A DNA stretch of 64,000 nt from Bacteroidota bacterium (GCA_006218065.1 VBWE01000001.1:353703-417702); one strand, 5' to 3'; counted from the stretch's first letter, positions 9,024-17,657 are shown. Made by a program: numbers and translations. The notes: a model not told the origin generated them from the letters alone.

Positions 9024-11849
9024 ATGAAACAACTCAAAAAAACGCTCTCGGTTTTTTTCATCTTGTCGGTTTTCTTTTCAGAATCTGTCCGCGCCCAGGT
9101 TGTTACTGCAACAGGAGACACGCTCATTTGCCCTCCGGGAACAGCAACGCTGGCGGCATCCACTACGCTGACCACCACCACAAACTATTCGATCGCGTCA
9201 ATCCCGTATGTTCCGTATTCGTATAACTCCGGAACATTTATTGCGATGACGGACGACTCGCAGCAGGGTCCGTTTCCTATCGGGTTCAACTTCGAATTTT
9301 TCGGTGTTTGTTATACAGACTATTATATCGGATCAAACGGCTGGGTTGCTTTTTCCCCGGAAGCAACAACATTCACCTCCGCGCCGATTCCTTCAACAAA
9401 CCCGTCGGTTCCTGCAAACTGTATTATGGGTCCCTGGCAGGACTGGCATCCCGGCATTGCCGGCGGACCGTATATCAATTATGTGATGCAGGGTGTCGCG
9501 CCTTTCCGACGCCTGATTGTTTCCTGGAACAACTGCCCGATGTTTTCGTGCACAACCACACTTGGAACTTTCCAGATCGTTATTTATGAAACGACCAACG
9601 TTATTGAAAACTACCTCCTGGTAAAACCGAATTGCCTCGCCTGGGCCGGCGGAACAGCGGTGCAGGGATTGCATGATCCGACACGTACTATCGGGCTCAC
9701 CGTTCCGGGACGCAACAGTACGCAGTGGACGGCAAACAACGAAGGATGGAGATATACTCCTTCGGGCGCCCCGACAATTTCCTGGTACCAGGTTGGTAAT
9801 CCGACGGTACTCGGCACAGGAGCAACCTTCAATGCATCGCCGTCTTCAGCAGCCAATTATGCTGCTGTTGTAACGGACGTTTGCACCGGCAACTCGTTTT
9901 CCGATACCGTCAGCGTAGGCATTCTCCCGCCTCCGACAGCAGGCACGGCAACGGTTGCTCCGCTCGCGGTATGTTCGGGACAAAGCGCTACACTCGTCCT
10001 CGGCGGAAACAGTGGCGCGATTCAATGGCAGGTTTCTCCCAACGGAACATCCTGGTTCAATATTCCCGGCGGAACGAATGATACGCTGAGTACAGGACCG
10101 GTATCTTCTTCGCTATACTTCCAGGCGATTGTTTCAGCCGGACCCGGCGAATGCGGAACGGCGACGAGTAACATTGTTGTTGTTACCGTAAACCCGGCGC
10201 CACCGGCAGATGCAGGACTTAACACGACGATCTGTTCGGGCGACAGCGCAACGCTGACGGCAACCGGAGGAGTATCCTACAGCTGGATGCCCGGTTCTGG
10301 TTCCGGTGCGTCGATTACTGTTGCGCCTTCAACGAACACGACATACACCGTAACGGTAACTGATGGAAACGGCTGCACGGCAACGGACCAGGTTACTGTC
10401 AGCACCAGCGGAATCAGCACAACGGCCGGACCGGATATTACGATCTGTTCCGGCGGACAGGGAACGCTCGTGGCCAATGCCAGCGGAGCAACCGCGTACC
10501 TGTGGACGCCAGCTGCCGGATTAAGCAACGATACTATTTCCAACCCGGTTGCAAACCCGACAACAACATCAACCTATGTTGTGACGGTTACGAATGCGAA
10601 CGGATGCACAGGAACGGATACAATTACAGTAAACGTTACTCCTGCACCGGTGGTTCTCGCAAGTAATGATACCGCATTGTGCACAGGCGGATCAGCAACA
10701 TTAACGGCAACAGGAGCAACGACATACACCTGGCAGCCCGGCAACCTCACCGGATCATCGGTAACGGTTACTCCCGCAACAACCACAACGTTTGTCGTAA
10801 CAGGAGATAACGCCGGTTGTCTGAATACGGACACCGTTGTCGTGTCGATCACGCCGCCGCCGGTCGCTTTTGCCGGGCCGGATTTCGGTATTTGCACAGG
10901 AGCGCAGGGAACCCTGAATGCGACCGGCGGAACAGCATACAGCTGGGCGCCCAGTTCCGGAATACTCGGCAATCCGAACCAGGCCAGTGTAACCATTGCA
11001 CCGACAACAACAACGACATATACCGTTACCGTAACAGGTGCAGGCGGATGCATTTCAACAGACCAGATCACGGTAACGATAAACGCGCTTCCGTCGGTTA
11101 CCGCTACGGCCAATTCGCCCACCATATGCTCCGGCGCAAGCACGGGACTATCTGCCGCAGGCGCATCCAGCTACACCTGGACTCCGAACAGCAACCTGAC
11201 CAACCCGACCAGCGCCGCCCCGACCGCAAACCCGACCGCCACCACAACCTATACGGTGATTGGCGTGGATGTGAACGGCTGCAGCGATACGGATATGGTT
11301 ACGGTAACGGTGATTCAGCCGCCGGTAATCACAGGCTATTACAGCACACCGACGCCCTGCGGAGATACCAGCGGAACGATCGTGCTCGGTAGCGTTTCGG
11401 GAAGCGGCGGACCGTATACGTACACATTAAACGGAAACCCGGTAACACCCATCAACAACACGATCAACTCGCTCAACCAGGGTAATTACACCGTGCAGGT
11501 AACCGATCAGTACGGTTGTACAAGTACCATTTCCACCAGCGTGGGACTTGACATGACGCAGCTCTCGCTCAACGGCGCCGCAAGCCCGATGATAGGCGTA
11601 GCGCCGCAGCCGGTCGGATTCGGAAGCCAGACAGGCGGTGGAATCAATAACGTGATCTGGGATTTCGGCGACGGAAGCACGCCGGTAAGCGGCAGCAACC
11701 CGACACATACCTACGGTGCACCGGGAGTTTATATGGTTGTGGTCATGGGCTACAACGACCTGCTGATGTGTACCGTTTACGATACATTATATATAGAGAT
11801 CTTCCCTGAAGCGATCGTAGTCGTTCCGAATGTTTTCACACCGAACTGA
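9024..11849 (+). CDS. Secreted Ig/SprB/PKD-repeat adhesin-like protein (paralogue), C-terminus truncated
   Basis: Second adhesin, 941 residues, with signal peptide MKQLKKTLSVFFILSVFF...RAQ. Residues about 60-250 form a separate globular N-terminal domain (FEFFGVCYTDYYIGSNGW, TFQIVIYETTNVIE) that the first gene lacks; it resembles nidogen-like extracellular domains. From about residue 290 it repeats the architecture of the first gene: Ig-like modules, a SprB-type repeat, a PKD domain (VIWDFGDGSTP) and the opening VPNVFTPN of the gliding-type C-terminal domain. The frame then hits TGA at 11847. The rest of the domain continues in another frame, so the sorting domain is lost as sequenced. The 3' third is nearly identical to the first gene at DNA level, pointing to duplication or gene conversion. 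Confidence 0.86.
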   Translation: MKQLKKTLSVFFILSVFFSESVRAQVVTATGDTLICPPGTATLAASTTLTTTTNYSIASIPYVPYSYNSGTFIAMTDDSQQGPFPIGFNFEFFGVCYTDYYIGSNGWVAFSPEATTFTSAPIPSTNPSVPANCIMGPWQDWHPGIAGGPYINYVMQGVAPFRRLIVSWNNCPMFSCTTTLGTFQIVIYETTNVIENYLLVKPNCLAWAGGTAVQGLHDPTRTIGLTVPGRNSTQWTANNEGWRYTPSGAPTISWYQVGNPTVLGTGATFNASPSSAANYAAVVTDVCTGNSFSDTVSVGILPPPTAGTATVAPLAVCSGQSATLVLGGNSGAIQWQVSPNGTSWFNIPGGTNDTLSTGPVSSSLYFQAIVSAGPGECGTATSNIVVVTVNPAPPADAGLNTTICSGDSATLTATGGVSYSWMPGSGSGASITVAPSTNTTYTVTVTDGNGCTATDQVTVSTSGISTTAGPDITICSGGQGTLVANASGATAYLWTPAAGLSNDTISNPVANPTTTSTYVVTVTNANGCTGTDTITVNVTPAPVVLASNDTALCTGGSATLTATGATTYTWQPGNLTGSSVTVTPATTTTFVVTGDNAGCLNTDTVVVSITPPPVAFAGPDFGICTGAQGTLNATGGTAYSWAPSSGILGNPNQASVTIAPTTTTTYTVTVTGAGGCISTDQITVTINALPSVTATANSPTICSGASTGLSAAGASSYTWTPNSNLTNPTSAAPTANPTATTTYTVIGVDVNGCSDTDMVTVTVIQPPVITGYYSTPTPCGDTSGTIVLGSVSGSGGPYTYTLNGNPVTPINNTINSLNQGNYTVQVTDQYGCTSTISTSVGLDMTQLSLNGAASPMIGVAPQPVGFGSQTGGGINNVIWDFGDGSTPVSGSNPTHTYGAPGVYMVVVMGYNDLLMCTVYDTLYIEIFPEAIVVVPNVFTPN

Positions 11850-12049
11850 AAGATGCGAAATACACCATTTACAACCGCTGGGGTCAGCTTATCCGCACCA
11901 TTCAAAGCGTAACTACCGGCTGGGACGGAAAAACCGAAGGTGGCAATGATGCAGAGGATGGCGTGTACTATTATATTCTCGAAGCCACCGGTTTTGACGA
12001 TAACGTGAAAACGGTTACCGGGTTTGTTCAGCTGATCCGGGGCAAGTAG
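11846..12049 (+). pseudogene. Detached remnant of the gliding-type C-terminal domain (gene 2)
   Basis: The +2 frame reads LKDAKYTIYNRWGQLIRTIQ, then SVTTGWDGK, and ends QLIRGK with a TAG stop. YNRWGQ and WDGK are hallmarks of the gliding-motility-associated C-terminal domain. It is out of frame with the upstream adhesin, and the segment between VFTPN and LKDAK (GDG.ND in intact family members) is absent. Confidence 0.85.
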
Positions 12050-12072
12050 AAATAAAGACTTCAGAAGAAGTC

Positions 12073-12132
12073 AAAATGCCGGATTTCAAATACCAAAGTA
12101 ACCAGCCTTTGGAACCTGAAATCCGGCATTTT
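12073..12132 (+). terminator. Long hairpin after the second adhesin gene
   Basis: Perfect 16-bp arms AAAATGCCGGATTTCA (12073-12088) and the complement (12117-12132) enclose a 28-base loop; the right arm ends in TTTT. It is a likely transcription terminator. The rest of the 396-base stretch between 11849 and 12246 holds the domain remnant before it and the regulator's palindrome after it. Confidence 0.7.
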
Positions 12133-12197
12133 GCATTTTGATATTTCAGCCCGGAAACAGCCTGTGCTTTCCTCGTGCAGCACTTTTCCGCAAATAA

Positions 12198-12219
12198 ACT
12201 TTCAAAATATTTTGAAAGT
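12198..12219. promoter_or_regulatory. Perfect 22-bp palindrome, probable operator of the GbsR/MarR-like regulator
   Basis: The half-site ACTTTCAAAAT is followed directly by its exact reverse complement. It ends 26 bp before the start codon of the winged-helix regulator gene, a typical place for an autoregulatory operator. Promoter elements around it are ambiguous (TTTG at 12211-12214, a weak GATCTTTG at 12234-12241), so I do not assign a -7 box. Confidence 0.65.
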
Positions 12220-12245
12220 TCGAAAATTTGATTGATCTTTGAAAC

Positions 12246-12752
12246 ATGAAACTCGATGAAGCCAAAGAAAAATTTATCCAGGCCTGGGGAACATTAGGCA
12301 CGAGCTGGGGCGTAAGCAGAACGATGGCCCAGGTTCACGCCCTTTTGCTGATTTCCCCCGACGCGCTGAGTGCAGAGGATATCATGGAGCAGCTAAGCAT
12401 CTCGAGAGGTAATGCCAACCTGAATATCCGCGCCCTGATCGACTGGGGACTTGTTCAGAAAGAACTGAAACAGGGCGAACGCCGCGAATTTTTTTCCGCG
12501 GAAAAAGACATCTGGAAAGTATTCCGACAGGTGGCCAAAGAACGCCGGAAGCGCGAACTCGAACCCATGATGCAGGTGCTCGAAACGCTCCGCGAAGTAG
12601 AGGGCGACCGCCGCGACAGGAACACAAAAGCATTTACGGAAAGCATAGACGGGATTTACAAATTTGCCGGTAAAGCCGACCGGACCCTCGAAACGCTGAT
12701 CAAAGCCGACGAGCACTGGTTCCTCGGCTCGGTCATGAAAATTATTAAATAA
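12246..12752 (+). CDS. GbsR/MarR-family transcriptional regulator
   Basis: DNA-binding regulator of 168 residues. The central winged helix reads LSAEDIMEQLSISRGNANLNIRAL (about 42-65), followed by WGLVQKE and a wing GERREFF; this arrangement, with a start like FIQAWGTLGTSWGVSR, is typical of GbsR-type MarR relatives. A helical C-terminus would form the dimer interface. It is the first gene of a seven-gene run on the + strand and is preceded by a perfect 22-bp palindrome. By analogy it probably represses itself and the following genes until an unknown signal relieves it. Known GbsR proteins respond to choline in Bacillus, but nothing here points to choline. Confidence 0.85.
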   Translation: MKLDEAKEKFIQAWGTLGTSWGVSRTMAQVHALLLISPDALSAEDIMEQLSISRGNANLNIRALIDWGLVQKELKQGERREFFSAEKDIWKVFRQVAKERRKRELEPMMQVLETLREVEGDRRDRNTKAFTESIDGIYKFAGKADRTLETLIKADEHWFLGSVMKIIK

Positions 12753-12759
12753 CGCAGCC

Positions 12760-13164
12760 ATGAAAGCCATCCGCATCGTCGATTTATGTCTCCAGGGACT
12801 CATCCTTGTTATTGCAATGGGGTGCGCAGCCGTGATCGGCAAAAATGATGACAAACTGATTTACGTGGCCCTGCTGCAGATTCCCATGGGCATCCTGCAA
12901 CTGATCAGCGCCATCGTTACTTCGGCAGCCTCGTGGAAAATCGCCAAAGAATTCATGCTTGTGTACTGGATCTGGGTGGGTGTTTATTTTTTCGGCCTGG
13001 GACTTTTTGCCATCCTGGACATGGAAGACGTAAACGTAGCCTGGTTTTTCTCGGCCTGGTGCATCGCGATCTATTATTTCGTGGCGGGCATTCTCATCGG
13101 CAGGAGAGAAGCGCGGAAAGCCGAACAACAGCAGTACTGGCAAATGCCGTACCCGCCGCAATAG
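12760..13164 (+). CDS. Small integral membrane protein, unknown function
   Basis: 134 residues with about four hydrophobic segments (GLILVIAMGCAAVIG, LLQIPMGILQLISAIVT, YWIWVGVYFFGLGLFAIL, WFFSAWCIAIYYFVAGILIG) and a charged C-terminal tail RREARKAEQQQ. It starts 7 bases after the regulator stop, so it is co-transcribed. The next gene is a diverged relative: both begin with a short basic segment and I(V/I)D.(C/S)LQ, and both carry an FFSAW.IAIYY motif in the last segment. I do not recognise a characterised family. Confidence 0.75.
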   Translation: MKAIRIVDLCLQGLILVIAMGCAAVIGKNDDKLIYVALLQIPMGILQLISAIVTSAASWKIAKEFMLVYWIWVGVYFFGLGLFAILDMEDVNVAWFFSAWCIAIYYFVAGILIGRREARKAEQQQYWQMPYPPQ

Positions 13165-13230
13165 CGGTTTTTTTTGAGCAGAAGTTTCAATAAATATCGA
13201 AAATACTGAACGAACAAAAAAACAAAGATC

Positions 13231-13623
13231 ATGAGAACCTTCAAAATCATCGACGCATCCCTGCAAACCATCTTCCTGCTGGCGGCATTAGTCGGCGTGT
13301 TCACGCCGTTCCTCATCCTGTACGCCATGTTTTTCATCGGCCTGCTTCAGTTGACTACAGCCTTGGTTACCACCATCCTCTGGCGGAAAGAAGCGAACAG
13401 AACGGCGGTCAATATCCGCACCTACTGGATCATGGTGATCGTTTATTTCGCCGGGCTTGCGGTTCTTTACGCGGCACATTCCGCGGGATTTATAGATGAG
13501 ATCATTACCGGCATTTGGTTTTTCTCCGCCTGGATCATCGCGATCTACTATTACCTGCTCACGCTGCGTATGGCTTTTGCCAAAGAAAAAACGGATTCCC
13601 AAATCTTAATGCGACAGTCATGA
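13231..13623 (+). CDS. Small integral membrane protein, paralogue of the preceding gene
   Basis: 130 residues with four predicted membrane segments (TIFLLAALVGVFTPF, ILYAMFFIGLLQLTTALVTTI, YWIMVIVYFAGLAVLYA, WFFSAWIIAIYYYLLTL). Its layout and the FFSAW(I/C)IAIYY motif match the preceding product, suggesting tandem duplication; the two may form a hetero-oligomer (inference). The stop codon overlaps the next start as ATGA, implying translational coupling to the DCC-family gene. Function unknown. Confidence 0.78.
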   Translation: MRTFKIIDASLQTIFLLAALVGVFTPFLILYAMFFIGLLQLTTALVTTILWRKEANRTAVNIRTYWIMVIVYFAGLAVLYAAHSAGFIDEIITGIWFFSAWIIAIYYYLLTLRMAFAKEKTDSQILMRQS

Positions 13624-14483
13624 AAACCACGGACAAAAAAGCGATTATCTACGATAATTCATGCCCCATGTGCGCCATGTACACGGAGGGATTTACCCGC
13701 TGGGGCATTCTGAAAAAAGAAAACCGGGTAGCATTTGCCGAACTCGATACGCAGCAATTCATCGCGCAGCTTGATCCCGAACGCTCACGCGATGAAATTC
13801 CCCTGGTTGACCTGGAAGGCGGAAAAACAATCTACGGGCTGGATGCGCTGCTGTTCATGCTCTCGGAGAAAATTCCCGCCCTGACATATATTTTCCGCGT
13901 GCAGCCCGTGTACTGGTTTTTCAAAAAACTGTACAAACTGATTTCGTTCAACCGGCGCGTGATCGTGGGCGGACGCTATAAAAAAGAAAAGATCGACTGT
14001 GCGCCCCATTTCAACCTGAAATACCGGGTGGTGTTTATGCTGTTCGCAGCCGCATTCGCTACATGGATTACCTACCTGTTTGGCGAAGCGGTTGCCACGG
14101 CAAACGGAACGAACCTGCTTCCCGCATGGACTGCACACGCGGGCTGGTTTGCCGTGGCTGCCTGCTCCGCCGGCTGGCTGCTGCACGGACTGGTTGCTGC
14201 CGCGATACTGAAAGGAGAAACGAGAATTGAATATTTTGGGCAGATGGCCGTGCTGCAGATCATCGGCGTCGCGCCTTTGATAATCGCCATCGCTTTTCAG
14301 AACACAGCGGTTTATGTTGCGGCCGGTGCTGCGGTTTTTTCCGTGCTGGTGAGTATGGCCCTGATGACCTGGCAGCATTTGCGCCGGATGAAAAATAACG
14401 GCTGGTCGGCCGGCTGGACCTTGACCTGGGCGGGAACGCTCCTGGCTTCCATTGCTGCAGTTGCGCTGACCGGCAGAAACTAA
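13620..14483 (+). CDS. DCC-family (DUF393) thiol-disulfide oxidoreductase-like protein with membrane domain
   Basis: 287 residues. The N-terminus IIYDNSCPMCAMYTEGF carries the D-x3-C-x2-C signature of the DCC/DUF393 family, a predicted thioredoxin-like group. Residues about 130-287 add four or five membrane segments (VVFMLFAAAFATWITYLF, WFAVAACSAGWLLHGLVAA, MAVLQIIGVAPLIIAIAF, VYVAAGAAVFSVLVSMAL, WAGTLLASIAAVAL). The protein is thus a fusion of a DCC domain to a membrane anchor. ATG 13620 was chosen because it overlaps the upstream stop (ATGA) and begins just before the conserved motif; the open frame extends upstream only into the previous gene. Its redox role is inferred from the family and is not proven. 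Confidence 0.82.
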   Translation: MKTTDKKAIIYDNSCPMCAMYTEGFTRWGILKKENRVAFAELDTQQFIAQLDPERSRDEIPLVDLEGGKTIYGLDALLFMLSEKIPALTYIFRVQPVYWFFKKLYKLISFNRRVIVGGRYKKEKIDCAPHFNLKYRVVFMLFAAAFATWITYLFGEAVATANGTNLLPAWTAHAGWFAVAACSAGWLLHGLVAAAILKGETRIEYFGQMAVLQIIGVAPLIIAIAFQNTAVYVAAGAAVFSVLVSMALMTWQHLRRMKNNGWSAGWTLTWAGTLLASIAAVALTGRN

Positions 14484-14495
14484 AACAAGCAAACG

Positions 14496-15179
14496 ATGAA
14501 CCTCCTGAAAAAAATTCCGATACGTTTTACCGGCGAACTGCACGACGTGAAGCTGGTGAATTTTTACATCGACATGCGCGAACTGGACGGCCTTGTTCCC
14601 GGAAACATTGCCGTACGTGATTTTCACGGGCGCGCGATGATCTCGATGGTGAACGTGATGCTGCGGAAAATGCACCCGGAAATTATCCCGGGCCTGGGTT
14701 ATTTTGATTACCGCCACATCGCTTTCCGTTTGCTGGTAGAAGATGCCGGCCTGAACGGCGGAACGAACAAAGGCATCTTTTTCCTGAAATCGTTTACCGA
14801 TCAGCCCGTAATTATGCAGGCCGGCGGTTTGCTGACGGACTATAACCTGGAACTCGCCGAAATACGCTGCATCGACCGGATGCTGGAACTGAACCAGGGA
14901 GAGAAAAAAATAAGCTACGCGCTGGATCTTTCTGCTGCGGGAAAGCCGGACAGGAATCTCCTGGAAACCGTTTCCACGCTCGACCGTGCGTATTCAGCAG
15001 CCGGGAACGAATTGCGAATGGTGAGAATCATGCGCGAACGCTGGCCGCTCCGCCCGGTGGACTGCTACCATTTCGAAACGAATTTTTTTGAAACAGCCGA
15101 ACTGGCGGGCGTTTTTGTGGTGGACGATACGATCCGCTACGAATGGCTTCCCGCGGAAAATATACGTCCATGCGCATAA
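14496..15179 (+). CDS. DUF2071-like protein
   Basis: 227 residues, soluble. The sequence is diverged but follows the order of the DUF2071 (YqjF-like) product two genes downstream: an 'LVPGN...DFHGRAMISMVNV' strand pair matches that protein's 'LPKGVSPDVVDGSAFVSLVPF'. A 'FDYRHIAFRLLV...KGIFFLKSF' segment matches 'FAEMNLRFYVKS...GVVFLQEC'. DUF2071 proteins are predicted to share the acetoacetate decarboxylase-like barrel; no reaction is established. It lies 12 bases after the DCC gene and overlaps the following reductase gene by 10 bases, so it is part of a tight operon. The assignment rests on this pattern comparison only. Confidence 0.6.
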   Translation: MNLLKKIPIRFTGELHDVKLVNFYIDMRELDGLVPGNIAVRDFHGRAMISMVNVMLRKMHPEIIPGLGYFDYRHIAFRLLVEDAGLNGGTNKGIFFLKSFTDQPVIMQAGGLLTDYNLELAEIRCIDRMLELNQGEKKISYALDLSAAGKPDRNLLETVSTLDRAYSAAGNELRMVRIMRERWPLRPVDCYHFETNFFETAELAGVFVVDDTIRYEWLPAENIRPCA

Positions 15180-16117
15180 TCATTTTAGGAGCAAACGGCC
15201 AGCTGGGCCGCGAAATATACAGCATGCTCGACCAGAAAATGCCCGGCGCGGAAATTATCGCCGCGGTCAGGAAAAAACACCTGCACTTCGAAGGTTGTAC
15301 CGGCGACCGGCAACACCGCTCCGTGGTTTTCGACTTGTTCGCGGATGATTTCGGGAAACTCGGGAAAGCGGATTTGCTCATCAATTGCATCGGATCGATT
15401 ACCGGGAAAACGGAAAATGATTTCCGGAAAATCCACGTAGGTGTTACGCAGCTTATCCTGCGGCATCGCGAAAAACTCGGAAACCCACGCATCATCCAGC
15501 TCTCAGCACTTGGCGCGGATAAAAACAGCGAATCTCTTTTTATGCGCAGCAAGGCGGAAGCAGACGAACTTTTGCTGCAGCATAAAGATGTACTGGTCAT
15601 CCGGCCATCCATCGTATGCACACCGGGAACGCGCATCATAAAAAAAACAGAAACGCTCAAAAAAATCGCCGTCCTGTTTTTTAATTGCATTCCTTTTCCC
15701 GCGGGAGCGCTTGAAACGGAAATTCAGCCCGTGCTTGCCCGCGATCTTGCGGAACTGGTTTGGCGCTGCGCCGAAAACATGCCGGAAGAAAAAATAATCG
15801 AAGCAACGGGCCCGGAAATAATTACGCTGCGCAGCCTGCTGAAAACGGCGATTCCTGCGGCGCGGATAATTCCCGTAAACCAACGTTTCTGCGACGGGTT
15901 TTACGCCATCGCCGCACCGCTGATCAGGCGCTGGATGTCGGAAGAAGAATGGCTGCTGCTGCGCGGAAAAAATACAGGCACAAACCGGGCGATGGAAAAA
16001 ACGCTGGGCCGGAAACCGGGATCAACAGATGCTTTCTGGCAGGAAGAACTGCTGCCGGACCCGGCAAAAAAGAAAAACAGGATAATACGTCAATCCTATG
16101 CTTTCGATGTTTCCTGA
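15170..16117 (+). CDS. NAD(P)-binding SDR/epimerase-like protein
   Basis: 315 residues with an N-terminal Rossmann fold: ILGANGQLGREI is the G-x2-G-x2-G dinucleotide motif, and LLINCIGSITG resembles the following conserved strand of extended or atypical short-chain dehydrogenases. VIRPSIVCTPG near residue 145 is also typical of NAD(P)H-binding epimerase-like proteins. I chose ATG 15170, which places the Rossmann strand at the very N-terminus and overlaps the upstream stop by 10 bases; a start at 15143 is possible but would add nine residues read through the previous gene. Substrate unknown. It sits between two DUF2071-like genes in the same operon. Confidence 0.82.
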   Translation: MRIIILGANGQLGREIYSMLDQKMPGAEIIAAVRKKHLHFEGCTGDRQHRSVVFDLFADDFGKLGKADLLINCIGSITGKTENDFRKIHVGVTQLILRHREKLGNPRIIQLSALGADKNSESLFMRSKAEADELLLQHKDVLVIRPSIVCTPGTRIIKKTETLKKIAVLFFNCIPFPAGALETEIQPVLARDLAELVWRCAENMPEEKIIEATGPEIITLRSLLKTAIPAARIIPVNQRFCDGFYAIAAPLIRRWMSEEEWLLLRGKNTGTNRAMEKTLGRKPGSTDAFWQEELLPDPAKKKNRIIRQSYAFDVS

Positions 16118-16886
16118 AGCGGGAGCTGTCCCGCAACAAAAAAACGGCACGTTTGAATGGCGTGCAAAAGAACAGGTGCAGTCCCGCGTTTTTATGCGCG
16201 CCGCCTGGCGCAGGCTGATCAATATTACATATGCGATTGATCCAAACCTGCTCGCGCCGCACCTTCCAAAAGGCGTATCGCCCGACGTGGTTGACGGTTC
16301 CGCGTTTGTAAGCCTGGTGCCGTTCAGCTTCGAAGACGTGAGTTTGTGGGGCTGGCGTATTCCTTTTCACGGGAAGTTCGCGGAAATGAATCTTCGTTTT
16401 TACGTGAAATCCCGTGAGGGCCGCGGCGTGGTTTTCCTGCAGGAATGCGCACCGAAAGCCGCCGTGGTGTGGATGGCGCGCAGGAAGTACAACGAATCGT
16501 ACGTACGTTTTCCGCTCGAAGAAACCGTCATCCAGAAAACAAACAGCATCGTTGTCCGCCACGAGCTGATCTGCAAAGGCATAAAACATACCGTTGAAGC
16601 CGAAAGCGCGCTGAACAGTTATGTTCCGGATCCGGGCTGCATGGATGATTATTTTAAAGAACTCGAACTGGGTTTTGGAACCGGCAAAGACGGTGTTACG
16701 CGCATTTACCGCATCAAACATCCGCCCTGGGAAATTTTTCCCCTGCTCCGCATGAAAATCGATCTTGATTTCGGGCAGGTGTTCGGAAAAAAATGGGCCT
16801 TTCTTGCTAAAGAAAGACCCATCAATATGGCTTTGGTAAAAGGTTCGCCGGTCAGTGTACTGGATATCGAGCGGTTCGAAGCATAA
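16098..16886 (+). CDS. DUF2071 (YqjF-like) protein
   Basis: 262 residues; the recognisable part runs from about residue 28: AAWRRLINITYAIDPNLLAPHLPKG, then DGSAFVSLVPFSFEDV, which is the usual opening of DUF2071/YqjF proteins. Predicted to be a soluble beta-barrel related to acetoacetate decarboxylase-like folds; biochemical role unknown. The start overlaps the end of the reductase gene by 20 bases; ATG 16107 is an alternative. It is the last gene of the operon and meets the oppositely oriented T9SS gene with only three bases between the stops, so no terminator separates them. Confidence 0.82.
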   Translation: MLSMFPEAGAVPQQKNGTFEWRAKEQVQSRVFMRAAWRRLINITYAIDPNLLAPHLPKGVSPDVVDGSAFVSLVPFSFEDVSLWGWRIPFHGKFAEMNLRFYVKSREGRGVVFLQECAPKAAVVWMARRKYNESYVRFPLEETVIQKTNSIVVRHELICKGIKHTVEAESALNSYVPDPGCMDDYFKELELGFGTGKDGVTRIYRIKHPPWEIFPLLRMKIDLDFGQVFGKKWAFLAKERPINMALVKGSPVSVLDIERFEA

Positions 16887-16889
16887 ACG

Positions 16890-17624
16890 CTATCGTCGTT
16901 TCAGCACCTTGTATGATTTTCGCTCGCCGTTCGCGAAGGTTACTTCGATCAGGTAAATGCCGCTTTCCCAGCGCTCAATCGAAATGACTTCCGGGTGCCC
17001 GTTGTAAGTGAATATTCCCCGCCCGAGGATATCGAAAACATCCACTTTCGAAATATTGGTTTTGTCCGGCCCGGGCAGTACGAAGAGTTCGGCATGCTCG
17101 AGGTTGAAGTAGAAATAAATATTGTTCGGGGTAATGCGTCCGTTCGACGGGGCAACGCCCGTGGGACCGAGAACAACTAAGCTGTCCGTCAGCGAGTCGA
17201 GTGTATTTACGCCCAATCCCCCGGAGGCCGGCCAAACCACGATGATGTTGTTGCCGATTCGCAGCGGCCCGGTCGGGTTGGTGTTTTGCGTATGCGCGTA
17301 AACGGGTATAGTCAGTGTTACACTGTCATTCGGTGCGAGGAAAAAATTCGGAAGCGAAAGGGAGTCGTAAGGAACAAGCTGCTGTATCGTGGTATCCTGT
17401 AAAAAAGCATTGATGACCAGGTTACTGTTAAAAACGCCGGGTCCGTGATTAAAAAGAGTAAGGTTAACCTGCACCGTGTCACCTTCGGCAATAGAATCGG
17501 GCAGCCCGGTGATTTTGGAAATGCTCAGGTTGACCTGCGCCTGGGCCCGGAACGGAAGAGCGGAGAACGACAGGAACAACAGGAATACTGCTGTTTTTCG
17601 GATAGAATTTATAATGTGATCCAT
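16890..17624 (-). CDS. Small secreted protein with T9SS type A sorting domain
   Basis: 244 residues with a signal peptide (AVFLLFLSFSALPFRAQAQ). Residues about 30-145 form a CARDB-like beta-sandwich (DSIAEGDTVQVNLTLFNHG, FFLAPNDSVTLTIPVY), usually involved in cell-surface adhesion. The last 75 residues (DVFDILGRGIFTYNG, ESGIYLIEVTFANGERKSYKVLKR) fit the T9SS C-terminal sorting domain, which is cleaved after export through the outer membrane. It is a single gene facing the DUF2071 operon. The binding target is unknown. Confidence 0.8.
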   Translation of the reverse strand: MDHIINSIRKTAVFLLFLSFSALPFRAQAQVNLSISKITGLPDSIAEGDTVQVNLTLFNHGPGVFNSNLVINAFLQDTTIQQLVPYDSLSLPNFFLAPNDSVTLTIPVYAHTQNTNPTGPLRIGNNIIVVWPASGGLGVNTLDSLTDSLVVLGPTGVAPSNGRITPNNIYFYFNLEHAELFVLPGPDKTNISKVDVFDILGRGIFTYNGHPEVISIERWESGIYLIEVTFANGERKSYKVLKRR

Positions 17625-17657
17625 GTAGCCGCTTTTTTGTCAAAACAAATATAATCC

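Noticed and set aside
6169..12049. Both adhesins as one split gene
   Set aside because: The second has its own signal peptide and N-terminal domain, and each is followed by its own domain remnant and hairpin.
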